From contig NC_088922.1 of NCBI RefSeq assembly GCF_038396675.1, positions 12,707,001-12,771,000 on the forward strand: a stretch of DNA of 64,000 nt, written 5' to 3'. The DNA comes from Hydra vulgaris. Taxonomy: Eukaryota > Cnidaria > Hydrozoa > Anthoathecata > Hydridae. The notes beneath the pieces were generated by a model. That model did not search any database. It saw nothing but the letters and a program-made list of their open reading frames with translations, and had not been told where the DNA came from. The translations under genes were made by a program, and so were the position numbers. Of the stretch, positions 21,629-33,269 are shown piece after piece. How positions within the stretch are numbered: the first letter of the stretch is position 1; each line of letters starts with the position of its first letter.

Positions 21629-23052
21629 CAAAAGACTACAAGAAAAAAGAAAAAAAGAAAAAGTGAACAATTTAACGTTTGACGATGTTTTAGATGTAAA
21701 TAAATATGATTGTAGTACATATTATTTTAGCAAAATTAAAAATTAATATGAAGCTAGCGTGCATTATAATTTGTTGAACAATTTTAGTTTGCCCTTGACC
21801 CCTAACAATATCAACAAACCCACATTTAAAAATAAAACCATCCTACATTTCGCGAGTATGGATGTTCGAACTAATTTAACAAGAGTAGACGAAAACCTAT
21901 CCTTGGCAGAAAACAATATCGGTTTACGAATTGAATCCAAACCTGCTATAAAAAAATATTATCAGATATTCAAAGCGATATGATTGCTAATCCTACAAGA
22001 CCCATAAAATATTTTTTATCTTGTTACTAAAAATGTTGTGTTGTATGCAAATCATATACCCTTACCAGGCCACACGTTTCCTTGCTACGACATATTAGAT
22101 ATGGAAAACATGAGTGATGCACATTTGAGTTATATGTGGACTTTTTATGCGACAATTGGAGCTAAACTCTTTAGCAATATGACACCCACCGCCTATCAAG
22201 ATGATTGTTTTATTAGGAACTTTATAATTCTAAACTAAATAAAGTTTTGAATTTTTCAGACTTTTTTCAAGTTATTATAATAAAGATGGTAAAATTTCAT
22301 CAACGAAATATTTTAATTTAAAATATTTATTTGATCCTTTAACTAAACTTCGATACAAAACAGCTGTAATCAATTTACCCATGATAAAATTTAGTTTAAA
22401 TACCAACAACAATGTTCAACAAAATTTTTTTTAACGTCAATACTTCCCCATTTAATAATCGAACCAACTATAATTTATTACGGTATTATAAAAAAAGAAA
22501 CCAATATATAAACAATCCTTCTTTTTTACAACCAATTCGATCTAGTTTGTCTACAAATTCAAATATAAACGAAAGAGGTTTATCTTATTTTGGGTTTTTT
22601 TCAAACAGAACAAGTGCGAGTGCATACGTTCTAGAAGATTTTACAAAGTTATTACAATTTGATTATAATAGCTCGTTATCTCAATACGAGAACATATTCA
22701 AATTATCATTAAAAACTAATACTAGTAAAAAATTTTTAATTTACGCAAAACATCCTGTTTAAACCGCAGCACAAATAGCTGCTATTTTTCCAGAAAGACA
22801 AGTTATTCTAAACGGTATGGAAGAAACCTTTGTTCGACCGTTCATTCATATTATGCTCACACCAAATTATAAAAATCCAGCTTTATCATACTCAGGAGGT
22901 GTATTCGATGGAATAGTAACTACAAGAGCTCTAACAACAGACGATAATATTCTTAGCGTTGATTTAGATATTTATATTAACAACCTTTACCTATCGCAGA
23001 AAGTACAAAATCAAAAATGAAACGCATTGTACCATGGCAAATTGTTTTTTTT

Positions 23053-23089
23053 CATGATCATTCCAAATTGAACATTTGGAATGATCATG
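23053..23089. repeat. 37-bp hairpin inside the structural pseudogene
   Basis: Perfect 15-bp arms CATGATCATTCCAAA / TTTGGAATGATCATG with a 7-base loop, within an otherwise open frame. Confidence 0.85.
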
Positions 23090-24475
23090 TCAACACTAAA
23101 AATCCCTTTTATCCCGGAGTTAATACCACTGAAAAAATAATGTTGCCACAATTTGTAGATATTATTAAAGCTGCTTTTGCAACTGCTCCTATAGCAACAA
23201 AATTTCTTAACGTCAATGCAAATAACTTAGGCGCAGAACCTACAGAATTATTAACAAGTTTTTATCAAATTTGGTTTAAATTTACATCACAAAGAAAATA
23301 TTATCGTTACACTTTAAAAAATATACCTTTAGCTTCTTTACTTTTAACTTTTATTAATGTAGATCAAGTCATGAGGCCTTTTGAGAATTAAAAATGATGG
23401 ATGTTTTACCGAAAGTTTAAACAAGTCAAACAATTTACTCAATCTGAATTTAAATAACTTGACCTTTGCCGATCATACTTATGAAGGGCCCGATTTTAAC
23501 ATATTTAATAAATATTATACAAATAAAGCAAAAGGTGTGCCTTCATGCATTCCTGATCCTATAGACAGAACTTCAAATTAATATACTTTTTTTTCTTTAC
23601 CGTCATTCCAAAGAAAATTATTATCACCCATTAAAATTAGCACATGGCTTAAGAAAGATTTATTAGGATTTCAAATGAACCATAATTCCTATTCAGAATA
23701 TGATATAAACTTACCTGGCGACGATAATAAAATATGGACAAGCGAAAACTCTTTATTGACAAAATATAACGCAGAAACTTTTATTGAAGTTTTAATATAT
23801 TGCAAACAAAGCAAACCCATTTTTTCAAACACAATCAAAGTACCTCTTCTCACTACAACTAGCTTAGAAAGAGCTACAACACCGAGTCATAAAACATGGT
23901 TAAATAGTGTCAAAGCGATTTTGCAAGGAAATAATCCAACAGAATTGGTATTTTATTGCACTTTGCTCAACGGACAATTTATTTATCAAAAAAAGAGTGA
24001 CGGTACTATTATACAAACTTGAACAGACAGTTTACCACTAAAAAATATCATTTTAAAAATGTATCAACCTATTGGAAACAATCCTATACCTTATATTTTA
24101 CTTTTACAAAGAGATCAATACAGTTTATCTCAACAAATCAATCCTTTTATTATGCAAGTGGATCAAAATATGACCAACGCCATGACTCTTGATTTTCAAA
24201 TTCAAAAAAAAAGATTAGCTTTCTCAAGATGCACTCTTGTTCAATTAGTAATTTTAATATCAACGTTTCCAATTTTCCTACTACTACAGAAGCTTACATT
24301 TTTATCAAATATGATCAAACTACAAATTGTGGAATGTACATGAATAAAACTTATGCTCCCGGAATTGTTGCTTTTTTTAACTTGTTAGACTATACCAATC
24401 CTACTCAAGTCACTACCAATATCAATTTTACAAAAAATCGTAATACTTCTATTCAAGGACAATTGAAAAGAAAAA

Positions 24476-24739
24476 AAAATTGAATAAAAAAAGTTTAATT
24501 GAACATGGTTACAATTGACCACCTTTGATATGAACGATGTAGGCCATTGGAAACAAACAAGATGGTCGTTTCTCAATTCCAAATCTGAACCGCTCACCTT
24601 TAGCAATCTTAGTTCTACCGTTTTTTTTAATCCTACATTAAAGATTCAAATGGTTCTGTTTTACAATTAACAAGTTTAATTAGTGAAAAAAAGAAAAAAA
24701 ATTGATTAAAAAAAGTTTAATTGAACATGGTTACACTCG
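24476..24739 (+). repeat. 43-bp direct repeat bracketing 180 bases of the structural gene's 3' end
   Basis: The block AAAAAAAGTTTAATTGAACA then TGGTTACA occurs at about 24476-24518 and 24697-24739 with two or three differences. The second copy encodes KKSLIEHGYTRALKD in the natural C-terminus; the first interrupts the frame. It looks like a tandem duplication within the gene. Confidence 0.8.
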
Positions 24740-24846
24740 AGCTTTAAAAGACGTTAAAAACAAAAAAATACCATTTAAAAAAAACGCTTCAGAATCAGAG
24801 GATGAATAAATAAAAAAAAACTTAATTTCTTTAAAAAAAAAAATGT

Positions 24847-26495
24847 GTTTATAAGCTAAATAGATTAGAGATGGAGACGGTAATCGTTATACATCTAATA
24901 CAAACGGACATGTTACTATCGAAGATGTTTTAGGACAAGCCGACAACGAAAATCGTTTATTGCAAGAAGCAACAATTGATAATATTAGCGCCGAATATAA
25001 AGCTATTTTAAATGAAAAATATCCTGGTTATCAAACAGCTCAACCTCAAGATGAAGTCTTCGCTGTTACTAATCAGAAATTTGCTTACGATCTTACTTCT
25101 GACATGTCTAATTTAGTTACTTTTACCACTATACTTAACGAATGGACATATCCACAAGATTGGTATTTGGATTTGAATTAATTTCTTTTTAAAAATTTGA
25201 GCACACAAACAAGATTTATACCTACAACAGACGACGCTTTAATACCAAAAGTGTGTCTAGTTTCAAATTTTATCAACGCTTTAATTAAAACTGTCAAATT
25301 TTATCCCAATTATCAAATAAACAATACTGCTTATGACCGTTTTAGATCTCTATTGATTAAAAAAAGTTATATGAAAAGTTTTAGAAAATGGAGATTAATC
25401 CTAATTTGGGATTAGTAGAAGAGCTGATTTAGCTACAAACGCCGTTTCTTTTGCCAAAACCAAACACTTGTACAAGCTGGAGACCCTAATGGGCTCATTA
25501 GAGCTCTCAGTGGAACGACTCCCGCTTATCAAACAGCACTTGTAAACAGATATAATGCTTTCTTGACTGGGGAAAATGGTTATAAATTTAGAGTGCCTAT
25601 GAGTTTGTTTTGTGAAGTTTTTCAAATGAAAGAGTATTTTGGAAAAAATAAACAAATTAAATTGGAATTTTATATTGAAAATGATATAAATCAACTATTA
25701 GAATGGGTAAGACCTATCACTGATGCTAAAATGGTAAGTCTTAAAAACCCTATGATTTATGTAAATAATTATAGAATCAAACCCAGTTTACTGTTAGAAA
25801 GATCTTTATATATTAACAGTAAAAAAGACGAAGCTTATATTTTACTACGTATTGCTCATTACGAACAACTTGTAACCAATGTAGAAAATGCCGCAGAAGT
25901 CACAGTCAATTTAGGAAGTATAAAAACAGCAGATCTTGTACCGCACAGTATCGTATTTTGCGTGACATCAAAAAAAAAAGGCGATCATTTAAACAAAAAT
26001 TTTTTAACACCAGTCAAAATGGCTTGCAATATCATTAAAAAAGTCACTCCTTATAATTTTAGAAGAACATTTGTTAATTCAGCGGGTGATACTACCGAAT
26101 ACGATTTGACAAAGCAAGACGATCAATGGAACGTTTGGAGAAGTTATGTTTCTTAGTGTAAAGGAAATATACCCTCTGCTTATAACATTAACAAAATTTC
26201 AGATTATTACAATAGTGACGATGACAGTTTTTTAAGACACCCTACTCGATATTTTAGAAACACTAACAATACAGAACCTTTAGTCATTGACACCACTAGC
26301 GATTTCAATTTTGTCAACAATAAACCTCCAGCTGTTATTGCTGGAAATTATTCTTTTCTAATCAATGTTCAATTTACAGATCAATTTAGAGGAGTACTTA
26401 CTATGTATCTACAATATCCAGCTAAACTTGTGGAAAGCGGGGTATCAGAACAAGCACAAATAACCTATGTTACTACCAAATTTAAATCATATTAA
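24847..26495 (+). pseudogene. Major capsid protein candidate of the Maverick, about 540 codons, broken
   Basis: Blocks 24870-25181, 25197-25410 and about 25430-26495 form one gene with shifts near 25185 and 25420 and one in-frame TAG at 26154-26156. The middle has FRVPMSLFCEVFQMKEYF followed by a strand KQIKLEFYIEND, resembling the region of double jelly-roll capsid proteins where a hydrophobic loop precedes a conserved strand. Length is right for that family (500-650). The C-terminal half is beta-rich (FLINVQFTDQFRGVLTMYLQ) and ends at TAA 26493-26495. It is the likely main shell protein; assignment rests on position, size and one motif. Confidence 0.5.
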
Positions 26496-26626
26496 ATTTA
26501 ACATAAAACATTTTTACTTTTTATTAAACAAACCGTATTTGCATTGTATTTTTATAAGTAAACGGCTATTTATTTCTAAAAAAATCTTAAAAATCAAATC
26601 TTGTTATTTTTTTTATTCTTGTGTTA
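26496..26626. other. Spacer before the small basic gene cluster
   Basis: AT-rich spacer of about 130 bases with short open frames only; likely promoter region of the small basic genes. No definite TATA box was identified. Confidence 0.3.
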
Positions 26627-26803
26627 ATGGCTTGCAGGCGTACAAGAAGAAGCGGCCACCGTCGACATCGTAGAGGTAGCGCACAACATCATAGAGAGAA
26701 AGGAAAATTTTTCACAAAAGTTAAAAATTTTGCCAAACGGCTACTAAAATCAAACGTAGGAGGCTACGCACTCGATTATCTTCAAAAACAACGCAATGCG
26801 TAA
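26627..26803 (+). CDS. Small highly basic protein, 58 aa
   Basis: ATG 26627 gives MACRRTRRSGHRRHRRGSAQ, an Arg/His-rich head like a condensing core protein, then KGKFFTKVKNFAKRLLKSN, an amphipathic basic helix, and ends QKQRNA. The chosen start is the first ATG; the open frame extends two codons upstream through GTG. The stop overlaps the next gene's start in the string ATGCGTAA. By position and composition it resembles adenovirus-type DNA-core peptides (pX or VII class), which pack viral DNA in the virion; this is inferred. Confidence 0.6.
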   Translation: MACRRTRRSGHRRHRRGSAQHHREKGKFFTKVKNFAKRLLKSNVGGYALDYLQKQRNA

Positions 26804-26930
26804 AAAATTTTGTTGCACCGCTTATAAAATAAAAAAAAGTCCATGTAAAAAAAGATGAAGGGGAAGAGCTTATTTACCTCCATTACAAGGCGCAGGTAGA
26901 AAACTTATAAGAAGACGAAGAAAAATTTGA
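26796..26930 (+). pseudogene. pX-like small basic protein, paralogue 1, broken by TGA
   Basis: ATG 26796 begins MRKKFCCTAYKIKKSPCKKR and then hits TGA at 26856-26858, where paralogue 2 has a Gly codon. The frame continues with AYLPPLQGAGRKLIRRRRK to TGA 26928-26930. The YLPPLQGAGR motif and Lys/Arg tail are shared with 27024-27239 and 27342-27506. The break is a single base change. Confidence 0.75.
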
Positions 26931-27023
26931 GGAGGAGAATTACTACCCATTTTACAAAAGTTAAAAATTTACCCTTTTTACAAAGCTTAAAAATTTTGCC
27001 AATCTTAAAAAAAAAAAAACGCA

Positions 27024-27239
27024 ATGCGTAAAAAAATTTGTAAAATAAAAAAGAGTTCATGTAAAAAAAGAGGAAAAGGAAGAGTTTACTTACCTCCATT
27101 ACAAGGTGCAGGTAGAATTCGTTTAAAAAGACGAAAAAGAATTCGAGGCAGAGAATTACAGCCAATCAGCGCTAAAGCCGATTTTATAAAAGCGCCTTCT
27201 ATTTTTCCAGCATGTAGAGGTTTTTTTAAATTTCTTTGA
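27024..27239 (+). CDS. pX-like small basic protein, paralogue 2, 71 aa
   Basis: Intact frame with MRKKICKIKKSSCKKRGKG, then RVYLPPLQGAGRIRLKRRKR and a less basic C-terminus ending FFKFL. The start is preceded by CGCA as at paralogue 1, and the flank AAAACGCAATGCGTAAAAAA is repeated, showing tandem duplication. Its C-terminus lacks the hydrophobic LLAAVLAP segment seen in paralogue 3, perhaps after a frameshift. Likely packs or coats DNA in the virion; inferred. Confidence 0.65.
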   Translation: MRKKICKIKKSSCKKRGKGRVYLPPLQGAGRIRLKRRKRIRGRELQPISAKADFIKAPSIFPACRGFFKFL

Positions 27240-27341
27240 CCCTAATAATTTGTATACTAATAAAACGTCACAAGAAAAAAAAGTTAAAAAAAAGACGACT
27301 TTACAATATAAATTACTTTAGCTAAGCTCAAACTCGTCGTA

Positions 27342-27506
27342 ATGCATAGAAAAAGAGGAAGAGGAAGAGTTTATTTACCACCTTTAAAAGGCGCAGGTAG
27401 AAAACGTTTAAGAAAACATTTAAGAAAACGCAAGCGTGGTAAATTTCTACCCTTGTTAGCAGCAGTTTTAGCACCAACTTTATTATCATCTCTTATGCCA
27501 CGATAA
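27342..27506 (+). CDS. pX-like small basic protein, paralogue 3, 54 aa
   Basis: ATG 27342 to TAA 27504-27506. The order is a basic head MHRKRGRGR, the shared VYLPPLKGAGR, a second basic block (KRLRKHLRKRKRGK), then a hydrophobic FLPLLAAVLAPTLLSSL and a basic end. This basic-then-hydrophobic plan is that of adenovirus pX-like precursors. GKF before the hydrophobic part is also found in the next ORF. This is probably the best preserved member of the family. Confidence 0.7.
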   Translation: MHRKRGRGRVYLPPLKGAGRKRLRKHLRKRKRGKFLPLLAAVLAPTLLSSLMPR

Positions 27507-27552
27507 AAAAAAGACATAAAAAAGACACTAAAAAAGACATAGAACAAGACGT

Positions 27553-27708
27553 ATGCGTGGAAAATTTTTTGGTCCTCTTTTGGGAATGATATCTAAAGTA
27601 GTTTTACCTTCCTTTGCTAGCGCTCTTCTACCTACCATTGGTAAAGCTGTTTTGGGCGGTGCAATTTCAGGTGGAATTTCTTACGGAATTAATCGAATTA
27701 ATAAATAA
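27553..27708 (+). CDS. Glycine-rich amphipathic peptide, 51 aa
   Basis: ATG 27553 to TAA 27706-27708. It begins MRGKFFGPLLGMISKVVLPS and has ALLPTIGKAVLGGAISGGIS before a short NRINK end. Upstream in frame are a few Arg/His/Lys codons after a TAA at 27529-27531, so an original N-terminal basic block (as in paralogue 3) was probably cut off. The composition resembles membrane-active or pX/pVI-type peptides of adenovirus-like particles. The exact role is unknown. Confidence 0.6.
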   Translation: MRGKFFGPLLGMISKVVLPSFASALLPTIGKAVLGGAISGGISYGINRINK

Positions 27709-27734
27709 TGTTATTATAATATATAAAAAAAAAT

Positions 27735-27870
27735 TTACAATGTGTTTTTTATTATTTCATTACAAATATATAATCCCACCATCGATCCAAGTAATATGAA
27801 AGCAGCCAATAACGCTCCAAATAAATAACCTCCCACAAGAATAATAACAAACACGCTCGAAATTGCTCAT
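27735..27870 (-). pseudogene. Small single-pass membrane protein, minus strand
   Basis: Reading leftwards from ATG 27870-27868 there is MSNFERV, then after a one-base shift a frame with SVFVIILVGGYLFGALLAAF and ILLGSMVGLYIC, ending at TAA 27737-27735. About 28 uninterrupted hydrophobic residues with small Gly/Ala residues indicate one transmembrane helix, possibly a hairpin. It is the only gene strand switch in the element besides the next one, and marks the right end of the Maverick. Confidence 0.5.
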
Positions 27871-27891
27871 ATTTACACTATTTTTTCTTTA

Positions 27892-28038
27892 TTAACGCAC
27901 TTCAAACGGTCGAATAAAATTACCATGCGAGTCGTGTGTTCCTCCATTATCTATTGGAGGATCAGGTTTATAAGGTTGAACTACTGCTACCATTAAGCTT
28001 GTTTGAAATTGTTGTAACGCTTTGTTTTTCGTTTCCAT
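27892..28038 (-). CDS. Small Pro-containing ORF, 48 aa, minus strand
   Basis: ATG 28038-28036 to TAA 27894-27892, intact. It begins METKNKALQQFQTSLMVAVV and has a PYKPDPPIDNGGTHDSHGNF segment, then IRPFEVR. It lies 20 bases upstream of the membrane-protein gene on the same strand, so the pair may share a transcript. A TATATAA-type box lies at about 28061-28072 on the minus strand, 25-35 bases upstream of the start. Function unknown. Confidence 0.5.
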   Translation of the reverse strand: METKNKALQQFQTSLMVAVVQPYKPDPPIDNGGTHDSHGNFIRPFEVR

Positions 28039-28060
28039 TTATTATGAACCTATTTGATTT

Positions 28061-28072
28061 TTTACTCTTTAT
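28061..28072 (-). promoter_or_regulatory. Possible TATA box for the two minus-strand genes
   Basis: The minus strand reads AAGTATATAAAGAG here, 25-35 bases from the ATG at 28038. In an AT-rich genome this is weak evidence by itself. Confidence 0.3.
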
Positions 28073-28220
28073 ATACTTTTGATCACGCTTCATTAAACAA
28101 ATTAAAATTCTTGTGGGCGTATTGGCGTTAAGCGATATAAAAGTTTTTTTTTCATTTTTTATCTAAAATATTTACACCACCACCATCCTAACATAATAAC
28201 AAACACCATCTCACCCTATC
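28073..28220. other. Probable right edge of the Maverick
   Basis: Non-coding. Somewhere here the element ends; its inverted repeat cannot be found because the left end is outside the window. Confidence 0.3.
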
Positions 28221-29700
28221 TTATAAAAAAACAAGGGTGCTAGCGAGGGCGGGTCTCTTGAAACACTTTATCAAGATTGGTACATCATCAACTGCTATAC
28301 AGTCGTGTCCAAATAATAGGCAACTTTCTTTTTCCAAAGACTGTAATGCTGAACGACATGAAATAGCTATTGTATCAAGCGGGTGCAAATGGCAGTTCCG
28401 CTCATTTAAATTCTTTCCCCAGGTTGCACAAACTTTGGTAATGGTAAGATAATTTGCTGCAACTCTGGCTGTCATTGTGTTTGTTATATTTGAAATAATA
28501 GACTTACAACATTCGTCGAAGGAAAGTGAGAAATAATCTGAATAAACTAAAGCCATATGATCCACTGCATTATATATGTGATTTTGGTAATCATCAGATG
28601 TACCTCCAGGTAATTGGTCAAGGACAACGACTTGACATTTATTCTTGGAAGTCAAGTGGATGCTGTTGATATTGACACCCTCTTGCGTTGTTGCATCAAA
28701 CCCAAGAGTTAGATTATTATTATTGAAAGCCCATTCTGCTGCTTGAAGTTCAGATATAATGGCGAGTTCACGAGCCATTTGCTTAACTGTAATACGCTAA
28801 GGAATATGTAAAAATTTAACACCTAAATATTGTGCAATTTTCTGCAATAAGAATGGAATGTTACATGTTGGGACATAAGACAACAACATGCTGTAAATTA
28901 TCATTCTTGTTTGTAATATTATGTATCATTGTATCATATCATCTTCTACTCTATATAACTCCAGTTTATCTACCCTTATGACATTATTATGTTTGAGATT
29001 CATTTGCCTTAAATTTTCTTTTTCTTTAACTTTTTTTGCCTTTCTTGTAATTATAAGGTTGCAAAAAGGTCTACTGTAATATTATGTTCGTAACTTTTGT
29101 TTTAAGTCTCTAACTTCTGCTCTTAAAGCTTTTATAATATCTTCTTTTCTTTTAACACTTAGAAACTTTTTTAACTCTTAAAACTTTGAATTGATATGGC
29201 GTGCTCTTTATTTTATCTTTTAATAAAGCTATCTTATTTTGGTATTCTTTAGAAGAACTAGCTAACTAAAGACAAATGAGACAACATGTTCTCTAGTTTT
29301 ATTTCCTTTGGATTTAATTTTTCTCTTTAACATTGTAAATTTACACTTTGACCTTGAGAGCATAAAGATTCACTATTTATTAAAGATAACATAATAATGT
29401 TTTCAAATGATGACAAAACTGAAGAAGTTGATACAAGATTTATGCTACTAGAGTTAGCTTGCAATGAATTGGTCAATAGTGGTTTTTGGAATGCATAGGT
29501 CTCATTGCAAAATGTAATAAAATGTTTAGAGGCTCTTTTAAAGTTGTAAACCCATTTCTTTGCTTTATTAACAAAGGTCTGAATATCATTTTTGCTAATG
29601 CTGAAGCCAAAATACTCTTTGACTTGCTTGACAGTTTCAATAAAAAACTGACTGTTTAAAGTAAAACAAAAAAGTATATGCCCTACCCTACACTGTTTGT
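28221..29700 (-). pseudogene. Transposase-like protein fragment (RNase H-type), decayed
   Basis: The 185-codon open frame 28778-28221 encodes LTLGFDATTQEGVNINSIHL, a strand-loop with an Asp like the first catalytic residue of RNase H-type transposases, then NITNTMTARVAANYLTITKV and ERNCHLHPLDTIA, a pattern seen in uncharacterised transposon proteins of cnidarians. Upstream on the same strand (28860-28780) it continues as PTCNIPFLLQKIAQYLGVKF and, near 29160-29090, a coiled coil KRKEDIIKALRAEVRDLKQK. Stops and shifts separate the blocks. The superfamily is not identified. Confidence 0.5.
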
Positions 29701-30426
29701 TTCGAAAGGTAATGTAAAGTTAGCAAACAAAAACTTTTTAAACTTGCCACGAATATATGTAAACTTCTTTTTGGGCCCATATTATCTTTAAAATTATACC
29801 AACTTAGTCAATTGGGTAAATACTATGCAATAGGAGAAATACTATAATAAGAAAACATAAATGGATGAAAGAAAAAGTAAGTGCAAACAATAGAATAAAT
29901 ACCTTCTACAACCAATGCTAAGCACAATACTAATGTTTTCAATTTCAGTAAAACCAAGATTAATCTTATTAACTGCATATTAAAAAAAAGTTAAACAAAA
30001 ATTGGTTAAAGAACTATTTAAAATTGCAAATTAACTGTTTTAATTGAAAAATTATTAACTAATAGCAAATTATAAAAGAAATGAAAATATATATCTAATT
30101 TTTTTTTTTTTTAATACAATTATGAAGAAATAAATCAAATAAACTTTTTAGGTTTAAATAAATGAAACCAAAGTCATAACTAAATAATAGATAAACATTG
30201 TAACTTTTTTTGATCATTTTAACAGCACCTTCTGTCATATTTTTGTAGTAATATTAACTTTTATTAAGTTAAAAAAACAATGTGCTAATAATAAAATTAA
30301 AGATACTTCTTTATTAATTTTTAGAACTTTATCTACAGTTAAACTGTAATTCAAAATATTAGAGTTTTATAATTGAACTGTCTCATACTTAGCATAAAAA
30401 CTTATAAAAATTGAAACAAGCTAAAT
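29701..30426. other. Non-coding stretch
   Basis: AT-rich, no gene seen. A T10 tract lies at about 30101. Confidence 0.4.
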
Positions 30427-30465
30427 CATTTATTTGAATCATACTTAATATGATTCAAATAAATG
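30427..30465. repeat. 39-bp hairpin
   Basis: Perfect 17-bp arms CATTTATTTGAATCATA / TATGATTCAAATAAATG around a five-base loop. Confidence 0.9.
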
Positions 30466-30479
30466 TAACTCCGTAAAAT

Positions 30480-30486
30480 ATATATG

Positions 30487-30566
<80 letters not shown>
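30480..30566. repeat. (TA)n tract with two TG interruptions
   Basis: About 43 dinucleotide units. Confidence 0.9.
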
Positions 30567-31997
<1,431 letters not shown>

Positions 31998-32209
31998 AGA
32001 GCGGGCTTTACCGTTTTAGGGGCCCTAGGCCAAAAAAAAGCCTGCGGTCCCATATTTAGAAGTAATATGTTAGTTTAAAAAAATATAATATTAGTTTAGC
32101 ATAATTAAAAGTTTTTTTTAAAATTTTTTTCAATATTTTATAAAATCTACATAATCTTTTTTCTGTATTTTTCATTAAGGAAATCTTTTATCAATAAATC
32201 TATAATAAC

Positions 32210-33262
32210 TCACTTCATTTTGTCTGCGTTGCTTGATAATAATGCAAAATTGTTTAACATTTTTTGTGAAAAAGTTGATCGCAAATCATTTTTTATTAAT
32301 TTTAATTTTGAAAATGACCATTCTCCAGAGCAGTTGGGTATCATGCAACATTTGAAAATCCTAAGAAAGATTTCATTATTTAAAAATGTAGCCTCCATTT
32401 GATTTTCCTTTATAAGTTTGTACACAAATAAATGGGACAATTCAGGAACTTGAGTATTAAAATATTCTTTTAAATACAGATGTAGATGTTCAATTTCTGC
32501 ATATAAATTATCATCAATATCTTCCGTGTAGTCTTCCTCCAAATGATTCACGCATATCTTCAGCTTATCTTTGTTAAATCTTGTGTCTAAAAACGTTTGT
32601 CTTAAACTCTTCACGTGGACTTAATTAAGGTTCTTCTGATCGGTTTTCACCTAGTAGCGCTTTCTTATTACGGTGTCTTTTTATAAATAATCTATGTCTG
32701 GTAGCAGTAATTTTGCATCTTGTACTATTAAATCGAATGTGTTATTTAATCCAAGAAGATAATCTCCAAGAGATGAATAAAGTCCAGCTCATGTATCTAG
32801 AGTAATAGTTGCACTTTGCAATGATTTGGAAACCGCATTCGTTCGTTGCAACATTTGATCCCATATTATTGTTTGTAAAGCAAATTCAAAAGTTTCCATT
32901 TTCGATAGTAAATTTCCAGCCACAGTTTTTCTTTTATGTTTCAAAACTTTCACACTCATTGATTTTGACCAATCCTTCCAATAATTCATTGTAGTTCTGG
33001 TGAATGGTTTTAACCGAGTCAGCATGAGCGCTCCACCAAGTATTCGATAAAGATTCCACTGAACTACTTGCAAACTGTTCCAAAACACTCTACAACATTG
33101 TAGAAGCAGAGAAAAAATTGTACAGTTCTTGAACAAAACCAAAAAAATTGATTCCCTCGATGCAGCAATCTACAGCAGCCTCTCCTACCAAGTTAAGAGA
33201 ATGACCTGAATATGGTGAGAATTTTGACAGCTTATTGAACTCTAAAATTCTAGTTTTCATTC
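32210..33262 (-). pseudogene. hAT transposase C-terminal part (dimerisation domain)
   Basis: Frame 32614-32210 encodes a helical region, then CSGEWSFSKLKLIKNDLRST and MLNNFALLSSNADKMK, the hAT C-terminal dimerisation motif with a Cys/Glu change at the usual E-R-x-F. Frame 33142-32789 is the preceding helical insert (WKDWSKSMSVKVLKHKRK and following). It continues the gene interrupted at 33262-34510 by the mariner. Confidence 0.75.
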
Positions 33263-33269
33263 TTTTATA

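Larger units (their letters stand above)
21640..24809 (+). pseudogene. Long Maverick structural-type protein, frameshifted, not identified
   Basis: Coding blocks follow each other in changing frames: 21759-21983, 22038-22238, 22412-23020 (one TAA at 22760-22762), 23017-23391, 23381-24022 (stops near 23580), 24059-24480 and 24700-24809. Together they cover about 1000 codons. The product is rich in Asn, Thr, Phe and Tyr with many short beta-strand-like runs (SASAYVLEDFTKLLQFDYN, RPFIHIMLTPNYKNP), like a large beta-rich virion protein. The end is basic then acidic (KKNASESEDE). It lies just upstream of the capsid candidate. Penton, fibre or a second capsid protein are possible. I do not recognise a specific family, and two adjacent genes cannot be excluded. 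Confidence 0.5.
1..28100 (+). mobile_element. Endogenous Maverick/Polinton (adintovirus-like) element, interrupted
   Basis: A set of virus-like genes on one strand defines this element: type B DNA polymerase, P-loop ATPase, retrovirus-type integrase, capsid candidate and small basic proteins. That combination is the hallmark of Mavericks/Polintons and adintoviruses. The left terminus is outside the window. The right terminus lies beyond the minus-strand gene starting at 28038 and before the unrelated transposase fragment at 28221, but I cannot see the terminal inverted repeat because its partner is missing. A 9.6 kb DNA element (11997-21628) separates the integrase from the structural genes. 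Nearly all genes carry stops or frameshifts, so this copy is dead. No adenain-type protease was found. Confidence 0.85.

Noticed and set aside
21759-22240. Adenain-type cysteine protease of the Maverick
   Set aside because: No His-Asp/Glu-Gln-Cys arrangement could be found; the protease may be lost or outside the window.
1-28038. Frequent in-frame TAA in the Maverick genes, as if TAA were a sense codon
   Set aside because: TGA and TAG stops and many frameshifts also occur, and several small genes end properly at TAA. Decay in an AT-biased genome explains it.
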